From positions 62,001 through 126,000 of the forward strand of contig JBBHKE010001523.1 of assembly GCA_037447655.1 (NCBI GenBank): a DNA stretch of 64,000 nt, given 5' to 3'. Source of the stretch: Zygnema cylindricum (Eukaryota > Streptophyta > Zygnematophyceae > Zygnematales > Zygnemataceae). Shown one piece after another: positions 1-12,553 of the stretch (its first letter is position 1; each line of letters starts with the position of its first letter). The notes beneath the pieces are model-generated. The model was not told the DNA's origin. It was given only the letters and a program-made list of their open reading frames with translations, and searched no databases. Position numbers and translations under genes: made by a program.

Positions 1-101
1 ATTTGTATATAATTGGTATTAGTACAATTTCTAGTTTTTATATGTTGTTGTACAACCACTGGTGCAGGTGGAGGAGCAGCAGTAGTAGTAGAAGTAGACA
101 T
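1..101 (-). CDS. Possible start of a copia-type gag, cut by the window edge
   Basis: Read on the minus strand, an ATG at 101 opens about 33 codons that reach the window edge without a stop. The peptide starts MSTSTTTAAPPPAPVVVQQH, a Thr/Ala/Pro-rich leader of the kind found at the N-terminus of many plant copia Gag proteins. Sequence upstream of it (to about 1556) carries tandem repeats and ends in a block like the outer end of the LTRs seen later in this window, so this may be the 5' end of an element continuing to the left. No catalytic domain is visible and I did not find a primer-binding site. A chance reading frame is possible. Confidence 0.3.
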   Translation of the reverse strand, partial: MSTSTTTAAPPPAPVVVQQHIKTRNCTNTNYIQ

Positions 102-421
102 GATACACTCTCAAAAGCTATCAAGAATCCTACCAAACAGCTGTTCTTAAGTGCTCACCACTTCTTATACAAGCATCCAAACCTCACAAAACTCTATCAG
201 AATATAGAGTAGAATAACCACTGATAACTCCCAAAGTTATAGCACAATTGACCTGACAACATTGAAGATATAATACTCAGAGGTTTCCCAAAAACTGTCT
301 GCAGTTTTACTACTTGGAAGTCTGGATACATTATATGTTATGAGTCCTAAGTCTTATACTTGTGTTGTACCGGTCAATACTAGTGTACTTGAGAGGTACG
401 TCAAGCTGCCAAGCTAATACT

Positions 422-498
422 AAGCTACCACTAAGCTACCACTGAGCTACCACTGAGCTACCACTGAGCTACCACTGAGCTACCACTGACTTCCCACT
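422..498. repeat. Minisatellite, 11-bp unit
   Basis: Six near-perfect copies of GAGCTACCACT (the first two start with A) run from 422 to 487, followed by a degenerate seventh copy. It lies inside the repetitive leader or LTR-like stretch at the left edge. Confidence 0.85.
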
Positions 499-624
499 AA
501 GTTGACTAGAATCGTATCTATCGCAGTTGCTCTGTCCAGTACAGAATCACATTAAGAATATCATACGTTGTGTTGTCTGTACGGACCATATCAAATATAA
601 TCGTGGTTTCCTTGTCCTGTCTGT

Positions 625-735
625 GTTGCAGCTTCGCTGCTGCGCTGCTCTGCTGCTGCGCTGCTCTGCTCCTGCGCTGCTCTGCTCTATAGCAGGTGCT
701 CTGCTGTAGTCTGTAAAGGAGCTGCGCTGCTCTGA
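625..735. repeat. GCTGCT/GCGCTGCTCT low-complexity repeat
   Basis: Short imperfect repeats built from GCTGCGCTGCTCT. The reading frames that cross it on both strands are by-products of the repeat. Confidence 0.6.
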
Positions 736-1079
736 GACTGAAAGCTTTCCAAAAAGACAACATTATAATCAGTGGTAGTACAGTTATTCGAATAAATAAT
801 TAGTGTTAGTACAGTTATTAGTCTGTATATTTAGTTATTAGTTTGTATAATTAGTTATTAGTGTGTATAATTAGAGTTAGTACAATTATTAGTAATGTAT
901 AATTAGTAGAAGTCCAAGTTTGAGTAATGTATAATTAGTATTAGTATATCTATATGTTTGTGTAATTAGTGATAACACAATTATTAGTCTGTATTCTAGT
1001 AATAGTACAATTCTTAGTCTGTACATTTTGTATCGCTATAGTTCTTTCACTATATTTTGTAGTATGTATAATTAGTGGT

Positions 1080-1445
1080 AGCACGGTTATTAGTACAAAT
1101 AACTCTCTACAATAGTTCTATCACTATAGTTTTTAGTATGTATATTAGTGGTAGCACAGTTATTAGTACAGATAACTCTCTACAATAATTCTATCACTAT
1201 AGTTTTTAGTATGTATAATTAGCGGTAGCACAGTTATTAGTACAGATATCTCTCTCCAATAGTTCTATCACTATAGTTTTTAGTATGTATAATTAGTGCT
1301 AGCATAGTTATTAGTCTATACAACTAATATCAGTACAGTTTTTAGTATGTATAATTAGTGGTAGCACAGTTATTAGTACAGATAACTCTCGCCAATAGTT
1401 TTATCACTATAGTTTTTAGTATGTATAATTAGTGCTAGCATAGTT
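1080..1445. repeat. Degenerate tandem repeat, about 74-bp unit
   Basis: The block TTCTATCACTATAG followed by TTTTTAGTATGTATAATTAG and a GGTAGCACAGTTATTAGTAC segment recurs near 1111, 1184 and 1258 (73-74 bp apart) and again near 1394. Simpler TATTAGTGT/TATTAGTCT repeats extend back to about 780. It is likely an internally expanded LTR or leader. Confidence 0.7.
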
Positions 1446-1464
1446 ATTAGTCTACTCCAATTTC

Positions 1465-1556
1465 TCAGTGACTGCGACAAGTTTGAGAGTTGGAGAGAGA
1501 AGTTAGAGATAGACTGCCTCGACTTCTATATTTCTTTTCAGACCTAGAAAATACTA
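1465..1556 (-). repeat. Degenerate copia LTR terminus
   Basis: TCAGTGACTGCGACAAGT, the GACTGCCTCGACTTC segment and CAGACCTAGAAAATAC follow the same order and spacing as the outer ends of the LTRs at 47566 and 50636 (TCAGTGACTACAACAAGT, GACCGCCTCAGCTC, CAGACCTAGAAAATAC). I infer an old related LTR on the minus strand. Its other boundary and any target duplication were not found. Confidence 0.4.
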
Positions 1557-2564
1557 ATAAAACCATTAGTTTCTACAGAATTAACATGTATCCTAATAAG
1601 TGGTTTTCTTCGTTTTACGTTCAATTATAATTAACAGTGATACTAATAAGAGGCTTGTTTCGACGTCTGATCTAAGTAAACGTATCGTTAATACACTTAT
1701 GTCCCAATATTACAATACATTAATTCTAATAAAGCTTGCCGTCGGGCACCTTATTAAGGTTAAGGGTTCGTATTTAACGTCATACAACGCTCGTTCTCAC
1801 CGCGTACGACAACGATATTAAAATCAAACGCTGGGTTCACTGTAAGTTATGTGAAACGAAACGTAAACATGTAATGCTGGTTGCTATAGTTGCGTGTTAC
1901 ACACAATAACAAACTGAAATGATTGAACGTATTATAGTTGTACGGTTACATAACGTTATGAGATAATTGCGTTTTACAACCCCGAAGCATAGAATCGACT
2001 ATATGACGCGACAATGTACGTTTCATCCTATGTTGTCCTCGCACCCATTTTACTGTAATCATATTCACCGCGTGCGAAACAAACGCTTATTAGAGTCACG
2101 AATGAACTTTAGTGAAAGTACACATACCCGTACATTTCGACGGTTTTTACTCGTACCTATTTTAGTGTATAATTATGCACGGTGTAATGATTGTATATTC
2201 GCAAACCCAAAATAGAATTATGGATTTTTACATTGGAAGGACGCCATGTCGTACGGATTGTCAAATTTTGTACTTCTACCTATTTTACCGTATATGCTAC
2301 GACGGCGGATCCTGTATACCCAAATCAGCGTTATGGAGAAATTACAATAAAATATTTTTTTGAAAATGGTATTGATACACAAATTAGCGTAAATGACACT
2401 AATTCATTATATACACTAATAATTTCTATACGCTAATAACGATTCACGGTGTACCTTTCAATCGAAATCGTTAGATACACAATCGGACATGTGTGTACGG
2501 AGAAAAGACGTTTTAAGTGGCAAAAGAAAACATTAACGGTAATAGCGATTCTCGGTGTACAGTA
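1557..2564. other. Gene-free stretch with terminal fragments of TA-flanked MITEs
   Basis: No convincing coding frame. Two right-hand MITE ends occur: CGATTCACGGTG ending at 2451 and CGATTCTCGGTG ending near 2556. The sequence between them resembles the right half of the 3402-3616 element (CGGAGAAAAGACG, AAGTGGCAAAAG). The left partners are not recognisable. Confidence 0.5.
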
Positions 2565-3129
2565 CACCGCCAATCGCTATTAGCTTTGTGTACGCTAATT
2601 CCGTCCCGCCTTTTTTTTTATTATTCTCCATTAGCGTAGTTCATTTTATTTTTTTCTTTACTCTATTTAGGGTTAATTTTTTAGTACCGTACAAAATGGA
2701 AGTACGCCATCAGTTAACTAGTGTGGTGTTTGGAGAGTGTCAGACCGTACAGAATTGTTCCTTTTTAAGTGAAAAATTATAGTTAATGAGTTTTAGTAGC
2801 CGCGGACGCATGAGAATGTGCGCTCTAAAAAGGGGATCTAATCGCGTTGTAAAATATCACGTTCGCACATATTCGTCTAGCAACCACGTTTCGACTGTGT
2901 GAACGTACGATTTGTGTACAATTTGTCAGATTTTGTACGATTACCTATACTACTGTAGTGTAAGCATGTTTGCGACCGACATTTATTTTTTTCAAAGACC
3001 CAAATTATAATTATTAAACAATTAGAATGTATATATTTTTTCAAAATTTTCAAATTCTTAATTAGCGTAAACCACGGTAATTTTTCATGTACGCTAAAGA
3101 AACTTCTTCGCTAATAGCGATTGGCGGTG
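2565..3129. mobile_element. TA-flanked MITE, long subfamily
   Basis: Ends are CACCGCCAATCGCTATTAG and its inverted counterpart ...GCGATTGGCGGTG, flanked on both sides by TA. The 565-bp body has no ORF of note. A second, partial copy of the same body begins at 61984. The TA duplication and long inverted ends suggest mobilisation by a Tc1/mariner-type transposase (inference). Confidence 0.75.
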
Positions 3130-3401
3130 TACAGTACCACCGTCGCTCGTGGAGAATCGGCCAATAGTTGAAAGCCAATATGGTCGGCCGCCGTGCATCG
3201 CGCCGTGCTGATTTTTTTAGCATGGACGTGACCGTCAACAGGCGAACCGAAACCGACTATTTCCAGCGAGTCCGTACTTTTTTTTGAGTAAGTACACCGC
3301 GAAGTATTTTTAGTGTTTATATTACTAATTCAGTACCCGTAAATTTTGACCCTCAAACCTCAAATAGGATTAGTAATTCTATTTTTTTCTTTACGTTAAT
3401 G

Positions 3402-3616
3402 CACCGTGAATCGCTATTAGTGTTAATGTTCTTTTCGCTCTGAAAACATCTTTTCTCCGTACAGACATGTCGGATTGTGGATCTGACGGTTGCGATTGAA
3501 AGGTGGAATTCTCAGCTTATGATTGCGGTCTTAAAATGAAAATTGGACAAATGTGTACGGAGAAAAAATGTTTTCAGGGGCGAAAAGATTATTAACGCTA
3601 ATAGCGATGTACGGTG
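3402..3616. mobile_element. TA-flanked MITE, about 215 bp
   Basis: Inverted ends CACCGTGAATCGCTATTAG and ...TAATAGCGATGTACGGTG. The interior has an inverted pair of CTCCGTACA / TGTACGGAG blocks and a TCTGACGGTTGCGATTGAAA segment shared with 28437-28663 and 33237-33453. The right flank is TA; the left is TG, probably a mutated TA. Confidence 0.65.
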
Positions 3617-5039
3617 TAATGTTAATACAATTTTCGCCACTAATTTTTCTTTTCCCCGTGCACACTTTGTCTGATTGGTACATTATTAGCCCGACGCTTG
3701 CGATTGAAAGATAAGATCTCACCTAATGATTGGCGTAACCGAATTGAAAACCGGGAGACGTGTAAAAATTTGTTTTCAGTGGGGAAAAGATCATGAACAT
3801 AACTAACAATACACGGTATACTGAACTGTAGGCAAAACTTCAAAACATTTAGTTATAATTTGCGAAAGAGTAGGCCGATACAATACGTATACAATATGTT
3901 ATAGTTTATAGTATGCACAAAACCCTTGGAGAATGAAATGGTAAAAAATCGAATGCATTACTGAAATATTCCCCGTGGTTATTAGTATCAAAGGAATGGT
4001 CGTTATCCACACTCTTTATGGTAATGTTGCTATCTTGTCTAGCCACTTTTGTAACCTCAAATTTACTATTGCTTTTTGTGTGTTTGTACGGAATTTTGTC
4101 ATCGTTTGTTCGAAATTTTATTCTTATGGTTGTTGAATTTGTTGCGACTTGAATGGGAGGAATGAAAATGCTAATTCGTTAAGTTAATCGAACGTATATC
4201 TGGTTTCTTTTTCTTTTTTAAAATTAAAATTTATTATTTTCTTCCTCATCCCAAATGTATGAACTATTTGATGCTTTACATTTTTTGCTAAACAATACTT
4301 TTGACCACATACCCAAAAGAAAACCCAAAAAATGTACAGAGAAAATGAATGCATATATAACAACTTGAACTTCAACTAAATTTATGAAAGAAGTTATGAA
4401 TAATCATTATTCGATCAATCTTAACAAAAACACAAAACTGATAAATCATAAAATTGTTTATTTGCATAATTTTACCGATATTTTTTGGAAATAACTTGTG
4501 TTTTAGTATTCGTTGCACTTCCACATAATTTTGTAAGAACTTGTTTGACATTCAAAAATGTCACAAAAACTTTAAAAAATGTTGAAACAAACCATTTAAA
4601 ACAAAAAAATAGATAAATCATTCATTGAATATATACTTCATCCGTTCATGATAATTACATTTATAAACGAATCACTTATTAAATATGGACACCTCATTCC
4701 AATCTCTAACAAAAACTACAAGATTTCAAAAAACTCAAAATGATTCATCGAAATTTATGTATTTATTAAAACTCGTTTGTTTTTTTTTAACTTTACCGAA
4801 ATCTTTTATTTATTTTTATCTTAGTTTATTTTTCTTCTTCTATTTTTATTTATATTTTTTTCCATAAAGGTTCCCACTTTGGTAGTAGCGAAAGTTTGGC
4901 AACAAATTGAAAAACATAAAAAAGAAAAAAAAAGTGGTAACAACCAAAATTGAAAATGTGAAACATCATACTGATTTAAAAAAAAAAAAAAAATACATAT
5001 ATACGCTAATAACGATTCACCACTACTATGTAGTACAGT
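3617..5039. other. AT-rich gene-free stretch
   Basis: The beginning carries a diverged fragment of the same MITE interior (about 3640-3820). The rest is AT-rich with poly-A/poly-T runs and no supported gene. Short open frames here have the composition of random AT-rich DNA. CGCTAATAACGATTCAC at about 5003-5019 is a MITE end without a partner. Confidence 0.5.
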
Positions 5040-5529
5040 CACCGTGAATCGCTATTAGCGTACATGACGCTAATTGGGGTACCCCTTTTTTTGGGGCAAA
5101 TTCTCTAATAGAATAAAGTACGCTAAATGTTTTTGCACGTTATTTGAGGTACCCCGCTCAATACGGTTCATAACTGTAATTTAGTGTCCCTTTAAATAGT
5201 GTGGTGTACGGACTGCCATATCTGTACTATTCCGTACCTTTTTAAACTTAAAAGTACATAAAATATAAATATATATAATTGCGTAAATATTTTCCGGCAT
5301 ACGCAGATGTAAAAAAAAACGCGGCTGCGTACGACTTGAACAATTTTGGTACATCTACATGTTTCAGTGTGGACATATTATGTGCCGAAAATTTTTACAA
5401 AGCAGTTTACAAATTAGAGTACATGATAAATTAGTATCATGGTGTACCCGAAAAACACAATTTACCGTAAAGTGCGCTAATTGTTTCATTACGCTATATT
5501 TTTTATTACGCTAATAGCAATTGACGGTG
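5040..5529. mobile_element. TA-flanked MITE, about 490 bp
   Basis: Begins CACCGTGAATCGCTATTAG and ends ...GCTAATAGCAATTGACGGTG followed by TA. The left flank is GT, so the duplication is imperfect. The interior contains GGGGTACCCC-like blocks and no supported ORF. Confidence 0.65.
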
Positions 5530-6351
5530 TATTGTACTGTATTATTGTAGTATTCCTCGATTCAAATGCAGCAAATAGTGATAGGGGGTTACCGTGTCCA
5601 CCATAGTTCAAAAGAGGCGTTTTTATGGTAGGCCTTTGGTAGGCGCACAAAACTTGGCACTAAACTCGCGTAGAGTAGGCATACTGTATGGGTGTGCGCT
5701 GTGGACACTATTGTACGGACGTACGAATCTGACGTATGATCATAGTTCAGCGCACGCCGACGGACGATTTTTTTTAGCGAACTAAAACACGCGGACGTTC
5801 AAAATTGCAGAAGCTAATATGACAGATAGTCCTTTCGTAAGTTGTATTATGGGCTTTTCATGTGATCTTCTTAGATCGCTACTTTGATCAAAGACCGTCC
5901 GATCGTCTGAATCTGACGGTTTAAAAAGGTTTTACCTCAAAACTCACAGAAATTATTTTTTTTGTCTGATTTTTTTTCAAAATTTAGACATGACGTTTAA
6001 TTCTCTATCGATCGATGTGCAACTCAACCCTGTAACTATTTTTTTCATTTTTCGACCAATACAATATGGGTCTTAAGGGCATATTGTATGTTTTGCATAC
6101 AATAGGCATATTGTATGGGCCTACTTTCACCTACTTTTTAACTATGGTGTCCACTAACAAACTATTTCGGACTACAGCCAGCTGTACGTTTCTTGAGCTA
6201 AGCAACAAAACCGTTCACGACGACAAAATTCCAAAACGTACAAGTAATGATAATCATAGTGGTTGCCCAGCTTGTGTGAAAATCCACAAGTAGTCGTCTG
6301 AGCAGCAAACTCGTCATTCAAAAATAAAATAAAAATGTTACTTGTATGGTA

Positions 6352-6549
6352 CACCTTGAATCGTTATTAGACTTATGTACTCTATATCGGCGCCCCAAAA
6401 TTTTGACATTGATACCTTAAATAGAATAAATTATACTATTTAAGGACGTGGACCATAATCTGCCACGTCTTTGGCACTAAATTAGCATCAATGATACTAA
6501 TTAATTTTTGACCCTAAAAATTTCTTTAGTCTTATAACGATTCACGGTG
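6352..6549. mobile_element. TA-flanked MITE, short subfamily (198 bp)
   Basis: CACCTTGAATCGTTATTAG...ATAACGATTCACGGTG with TA on both sides. The body (CTCTATATCGGCGCCCCAAA, a GACGTGGACCATAATC block, CACTAAATTAGCATCAATGA) is nearly the same as in 10004-10202, 26591-26789 and 28025-28222. Confidence 0.85.
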
Positions 6550-6871
6550 TAATGCAAAAAGAAACGACAATCGACCCGAAAACAATAAAATTTTCATGTA
6601 ACCGAATGTCCACGTGGCGGTCCTAGAATCGCATGTGACTTCTTATGTACAGTGTGGCTCTTTACCTTTTTATATTGGGCGGCAAGATTGCCACGGAGAC
6701 TTTATGAAAGCTTCTCGCAAATTTGACAATTGCGCAGATGTACTTTCTTATAGGTATTGGCAACCTGTCGCAAATGTTTTGTCTTCTTTCTATTAAAGAG
6801 TACGGTCCAAAACAGTTGGTGAGTGGATATGTTAGCCCTCTAATCATAACGAAGATTTGCAAAATGTATAA

Positions 6872-8031
6872 GGGTGCGTCTCCGTGTACTTGTAACTTAG
6901 AGAAATTACTTTGTTTTTTAGCGCAAATCCGGCGGACCCGGATTTCAAGTGTCCATATGTGTAAAAACGTAATTAAAACTTAAGGGTGTGACGATTGTAT
7001 ACGCTGACATGCCCGTGACGGCTGCCAACGTCTACAATCTGTGATTTTCCAAACTGTTCGTGACGTCGCATAATTGTACGTGAGAGGCGGCGAATGCGAG
7101 TTGATGTGGCGCCCTAAAGATTTCGCACGTTTTCGTGAAATGGCATCGGAATCTTCAAATCATAGTTGTTCACGGCGTTTCGTGCGAACGATTTAATCGC
7201 TACGAATTATACATAACAAACGCATTGAACCTTTTGAAAAAATCGTTAAAATCGTTAATGAATTTCCTTCCGTACAATTTCGTACATGTAAAAGAAATTG
7301 AGTTTTACATATAACGCAGTTTGTACATTGTTCGTACAGTTCCCGTCTCTTTTCGTCATAGTCCGTACAGTTTTGTTACAATTCCGTACGTTTCCTGTTA
7401 AATTTCTGTTCAGTTTACCGGACAAAAAGTACTACGAAGTGCAACGTATCTTTTGGTCAAATTCCGTACTTTTTTGGTACAAAACCGTACAGTTTCTGTA
7501 AATTATCCGTTCAGTTTACCGGACAGAAAGTACATTGCGTTTTTTTCCGATTTATTCAAAAGTCACGAATTATACGTTTTAATCGGAAAAAAGGAAAAAA
7601 TCGCGCGATTTCAACAACTATGCTTCAAATCCACTGAAATGAAAAAATCCGTATTGAACGAAACCTGACAAAACGAAACAAATTATGTACTTTGATGGAC
7701 GCAAATGGACAAAACATCACTTGAATTCATTTGATTTTTTTTTAAAATTAACACGTGTGAATACATGTTATTATTAGTTTAGCGACTTTGTTATAAAAAA
7801 CATCGCGCATGTGTTATGAAGAAAAGTTTGAAGATGACGTTTTTTGGCGTGGCCGTGGGTCGAAGAACAAAAGACAACAACATGTAGTACATTTGAAATT
7901 CGATGATGACGCAAAATGTACTTCTCCTTTTTTCTATTTTTTTGTACGGTTGACACTTACGCGGTACGGCGCTAAGTTTTAGATGAAAACGACATAAAAA
8001 AACCCTTACTTAAGCACATGGAGACATACCC
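6872..8031. mobile_element. Tourist/Harbinger-like non-autonomous element
   Basis: Left end GGGTGCGTCTCCGTGTACTT preceded by TAA. The right end reads CATGGAGACATACCCC followed by AAATAA, so the right duplication is degraded. It shares the CGCAAATCCGGCGGACCCGG motif and the ATTGTATACG...CGTGACGGCTG block with the copies at 9113, 12554, 43166 and 43925. At 1160 bp it is longer than they are, so it may carry an unrecognised insertion. No transposase is present. Confidence 0.6.
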
Positions 8032-8279
8032 CAAATAATATCGACGTAATATCGTAATCTTACCCGATATTTCTGTTTGAATCGCGTCGAGAATCAAAGA
8101 AAATTATCAAATCCATGCGAGATTCGTCAAAGCTGAGACAGCTAATAATCCAAAAGTTTAGATTGGACGGATAGACCCTAAGTTTTGCTGCGTCCTCACC
8201 CAGAATCTGATTTATTGTCCGTCGTTAGAATTTTGTATCATAAGTTAAAGTACCATGGTACTGTCTGGACGTAATACTA

Positions 8280-8897
8280 CACCACGAATCGTAATTAGAG
8301 TAATGAAAAAATTAGAGTAAAAAAACAAAAAAAAACAATTAGAGTAATTGACGCTAATTTATGTGATAGAGCTTTTTCAACTATGAAGTTTACTCTAATT
8401 TATTTAGTTATTCTATATTGGGTTATGTCGGCGATAATTATGTGCGCGATAATTATGAACACTAAATTACGTAGACGTACAAAATGTGTCAGTCCGGTAT
8501 AGTATTGACGTCATTATGACGCTAATAATATTTGTCGCATTGAATGTCAGTTAATGTTCACACTGACGACGATGCTGTCGACGGACGAGAGTTATGCGAA
8601 CGGCTTTTTTTCGATGTGATTGATTTTTTTGTTTAGTGCGATTTCACGTGCGAGCGCGATTCTATTAAATCATTATTTGTACCTTTTTACTTATAAAAGT
8701 ACAATTTTGCACGGTCAGACGTCGTCCGTACTCCACACAATTTAAAAAGAACCTATCTTATATTTTTTTACGCTAATTAAACCTCACCTAAATTATAATA
8801 ATGAAAAAATTAGAATCGATTACTCTATTTGATGTGATAGAGTCGAAATTTCGAGCGACCGAATTAGAGTAATTTACTCTAATTACGATTCGCGGTG
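8280..8897. mobile_element. TA-flanked MITE, long subfamily (618 bp)
   Basis: CACCACGAATCGTAATTAG...CTAATTACGATTCGCGGTG with TA at both edges. Its interior (GCGATAATTATG, CGTGCGAGCGCGATT, a poly-T GTAC block) is also found, diverged and without intact ends, at about 26840-27190. Confidence 0.75.
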
Positions 8898-9112
8898 TAC
8901 TGTACTGCACTATAGCTTGTTAAGCCATATCGTCGTGTTGGGAAAAAAGTACACAAAAATCAGGACTTCCAAAAGCTATTTCAGGTTATATTTCAAAAGC
9001 TACTTAAGTATTTAACCGTCAGATGAGGACCAGCCAAAACATCTATCTGACCACCGGGAAATACACTAACATGGATTCAAAGTTTCAAACTCGAAACCTC
9101 CACCCGAAGTAA

Positions 9113-9891
9113 GGGTGCGTCTGTGTGTGCTTAAGTAAGGGTTTTTTTTTTGTCGTTTTCTTGTAAAACTTAGAGCCGCACCGCGTAAGTTTCAACCGTA
9201 CAAAAAAATAGAGAAAAGGAGAAGTACGTGTTACGTCATCATCGAATTTAAGATGTACTACATGTTGTCGTCTTGTGTTTTTCGACCCACTTCGACGACA
9301 AAAAATGTCATCATCAACCTTATCTTTAAAACACATGCGCGATGTGTTTTACAATTAGGGATTTTCTACAGACAAATAGGAACATATATTCGCCCGTGCC
9401 ATGTTTTTTGAAAAATTTTAAACGATTTCAAGCGAAGTGGAAGTGTGCACGATTCGTTATGTTTTGTCCGTTTTTGTTTAATACGACAAAGAGAAGTACA
9501 CACTTTGCTTTGTTTTGTCCGTTTCCATCCGGTACGGAATTTTTTTTTGCATGGGTCTCAAGGTTCTGATGCCATTTTACGTCGAGCCGACAATAGACGC
9601 AAAGTCAAAACGCATATTCTTCAACCGTGAAACAGCACAGGCTCGAGGGCGGTAGGTCTACAATGTCACGAAAAGTCACGCGACGCCACAAACAGTTACA
9701 AAAAATAACGTGGGTCATCATAGATTGTAGATGTTGACAGACGTCACGGGCATTGTCGACGTATAAAATCGTCATGCCCTAAGTGACAATTTCGTTTGGT
9801 ACACATAGGAACACCCGAAATCCGGGTCCGCCGGATCAACGCTAAAAAACAAAAAAAAAATTATAAGTTTGAAGCACAGAGAGACGCACCC
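9113..9891. mobile_element. Tourist/Harbinger-like element with TAA duplication
   Basis: Inverted ends GGGTGCGTCTGTGTG and CACAGAGAGACGCACCC, flanked exactly by TAA on both sides (9110-9112 and 9892-9894). The 3-bp TAA/TTA duplication and a terminal GGG fit PIF/Harbinger (Tourist-like) elements. The 779-bp body encodes nothing recognisable. Confidence 0.8.
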
Positions 9892-10003
9892 TAATAAATA
9901 ACGCAGGACGTAGCGTGACATAACGTCAGGTGCGACAAACTGTAAAACTGTCCCTATGAACCGCGCTAAAAATCTCCCTCACCCCACCTATAAATTGAAA
10001 CTA

Positions 10004-10202
10004 CACCGTGAATCGTTACTAGCCTTATGTACTCTATATCGGCACACCAAAATTTTGACATTGATACCTTAAATATAATAAATTATACTATTTAACAACG
10101 TGGACCATAATTTGCCACGTCTCCAAGCACTATATTAGAATGAATGACGCTTATTTTTTCTTTACTCTAATAATTTATAGAGTCTAACAACAATTCAAGG
10201 TG
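10004..10202. mobile_element. TA-flanked MITE, short subfamily (199 bp)
   Basis: CACCGTGAATCGTTACTAG at the left and ...AACAACAATTCAAGGTG at the right, with TA on both sides. The body matches the 6352, 26591 and 28025 copies. Confidence 0.8.
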
Positions 10203-10204
10203 TA

Positions 10205-11149
10205 GAGTGGAATCCGTTTAAACTTTACCCAATTGTGAAAACAACATACGTGTCACAAAACTACGGCAAGCAGCAACCCCCATAGAACTCTGATGTGTAA
10301 TTGGTCAACATACGACTTATGGAACGCCATGCCATGCAAACTGATGTTCGATCCACTCCATTTTGTCCTTTAGTTTAAAAAAAATTGCGCATGTGAACAT
10401 ACAAACGTTAAGTTACGAAAAAGCCGCGCCAATCGCGACGTGCAACTGTTATCATATCAGATCACCTGCATGGAGCGCCCGTATTGGATCGATGGAAATA
10501 ACAGTGACGACTTTCGGTAAGTGTTACAGCGCAAATTCCAACAACTTTTCAAAATTATTGTTGACTTGACTCGTGGCGACTCGTCTTTTAACGTATATCG
10601 TGGATCAACAGTTCGAAGACGAATCGAGCTATGTTCAAATTTCGAGCATTCGAGATTATTTTTTCTCACTTGTCAATGGCCGATCCAGATCCTAGGGCGC
10701 GATTTTTGAAAGAATCCTCGTCGTTTTACTACGTGTCTTCCGTTGTGACCCGTCCTCATAAACACAAATCAACATTTTAAACCAAAATACTCGTAGCAAA
10801 ACAAACATTAAAACTGACCATAAATATTACAAATTCACATTTTGTACACTTCAAAAATTAAACCCTAAAAATAAGAAAAGAAATTCACATTTCTTACACT
10901 TCAAAAATTAATTAATAATTATAAGTATGCAAAAAAAAAATCGAGATGATACTTTGACTAAATTAGTGTGAACTTTTCGTATGTGAAATTCTCTACGTAT
11001 TAAATAAGTAATTATATAAATTGCGGAATTAGTATTTTTTGTCGATTTCATTTTCTGGCGTTTACCTTGAAGTCACGGAACGAAAGTTACGTCGTACGTG
11101 GTGTACTAGAGAATTTGTTTTTTTGGCTAAGATAACATATTATATAAAA
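10205..11149. other. Gene-free AT-rich stretch
   Basis: No supported gene, RNA or complete element. Short open frames on both strands overlap each other and show no recognisable domain. Confidence 0.4.
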
Positions 11150-11302
11150 TATTAAATTTAAAAATATATTATATATCGCGATATATATCGCAATAAATTA
11201 TGTTGGTCCCGGTATGATATATCGAGGATTTTGCGCGATCGATATTCGATATGTCGAATATCCAAATTATCGCGATATGATTTTACCCGATACCCAACAC
11301 TA
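11150..11302. repeat. GATATC/ATCG-rich repeat ending CCAACACTA
   Basis: A palindrome-rich stretch of TATCGCGATA-type words ending CCCGATACCCAACACTA. The same end appears at 15780, 29152 and 59442. A CACTA end read outward (TAGTG) is compatible with a hAT terminus, but I could not pair it with a left end. Confidence 0.5.
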
Positions 11303-11847
11303 GTAACAAGGACCGTTGGATGTTTTTTCGCGACATTCGCTTTGTGGTACATCAGCATTTACAAACAGCAACGTTGGATAATAAACATACGTGTCAGTAC
11401 AAAAACCAACGAAAATCAAAAAAATTCGCACATGATATAGACATTAAAAAATCCAACGGAAATCAAAAAAGTAATCTCATAACGAACTTTCGTCGCACTT
11501 TTTTTGTTACCGACCATTCGTCACACTATTTGTGGCAGCACTCATTCATCACACGAAAAAAGTAGAATCCCAAAAAAATTGAACTGGCATTTGACAAAGC
11601 GTTTGCAAAGGTTTGGGTACGATGTCGTGGTTTGTACGTACATGGTATGCAAATCACGATTTCGAGTTGAAGTTGGTCGGTGGAAAAATATTTGACGATT
11701 TTTAATATACGATGTTATCTTACGTGGTACCACCTTTTTTTTGAGCACGTGGATTACAAACTCTCAGCGAAAGAACATCATTCAAAATGTAGCATCTTGT
11801 AATACTGGTTGTACTTTTGCAGAAAATCTTGATAGAACGCCACCCTT

Positions 11848-12550
11848 GGTGTATGTCCCCATGTGCATAAGTAAGGGTCTTTTTTGTCGTTTTTTTGTAA
11901 AATTTTGCACTAAGTTGCAGCCGTACGAAGGAATCGCAAATTTGTAAAATACAATTTTTGTCATCCTCGAGCTTAGGATGTACGAAAAAATGTCGTCTTG
12001 TGTTTAAGACCCACTTCCACGACATAAAACATTATCTTCAAACTTATGTTTAAAACACATGCGCGATGTGTTTCATAACTAGGTATTTTCGATAAACAAA
12101 TAAAAACATGCATTCATACGTGCATGACTTCGCAAAATTTTCACCTTCGCAAATTTGTCAACTTTGCGTGAAATGACACTGGAGCATCGAGATCCCTGCA
12201 AAAAAAAATCCGCACGAAGTGCATGCGGACAAAACAAACAACCTTATACTTTTTTCAATCGTAAAAAACTTTTGAAAACTATTTTTTACACGTGGGATTA
12301 TGTTTTTCTTTTGGTATAAATGGTTATACCTAGCTTAAAACACATTGCCGATGTGGTATATGATAAGTTTGAAGATGACGTGACAGTGGGTTGAAAAAAC
12401 ACAAAACGACAAATTTTCGTACATCCTAAGCTTATGATTAACGCAAATTGTACTTTACAAATTTGATATTTCTTTGTACGGTCGCAACTTAGGTAGTAAG
12501 ACGCTTAGTTAAAAAGGAAAACGACAAAAAAAAACCCGAGGCCCATACCC
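11848..12550. mobile_element. Tourist/Harbinger-like element, first of three end to end
   Basis: Left end is about GTGTATGTCCCCATGTGC; the right end is shortened to GGCCCATACCC, followed by TTA. It shares body blocks with 43166 and 43925 (AAACACATGCGCGATGTG, CAAATTTGCGATTTC-like). The right terminal repeat is abbreviated and the left duplication mutated (TTG), so it is an old copy. Confidence 0.55.
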
Positions 12551-12553
12551 TTA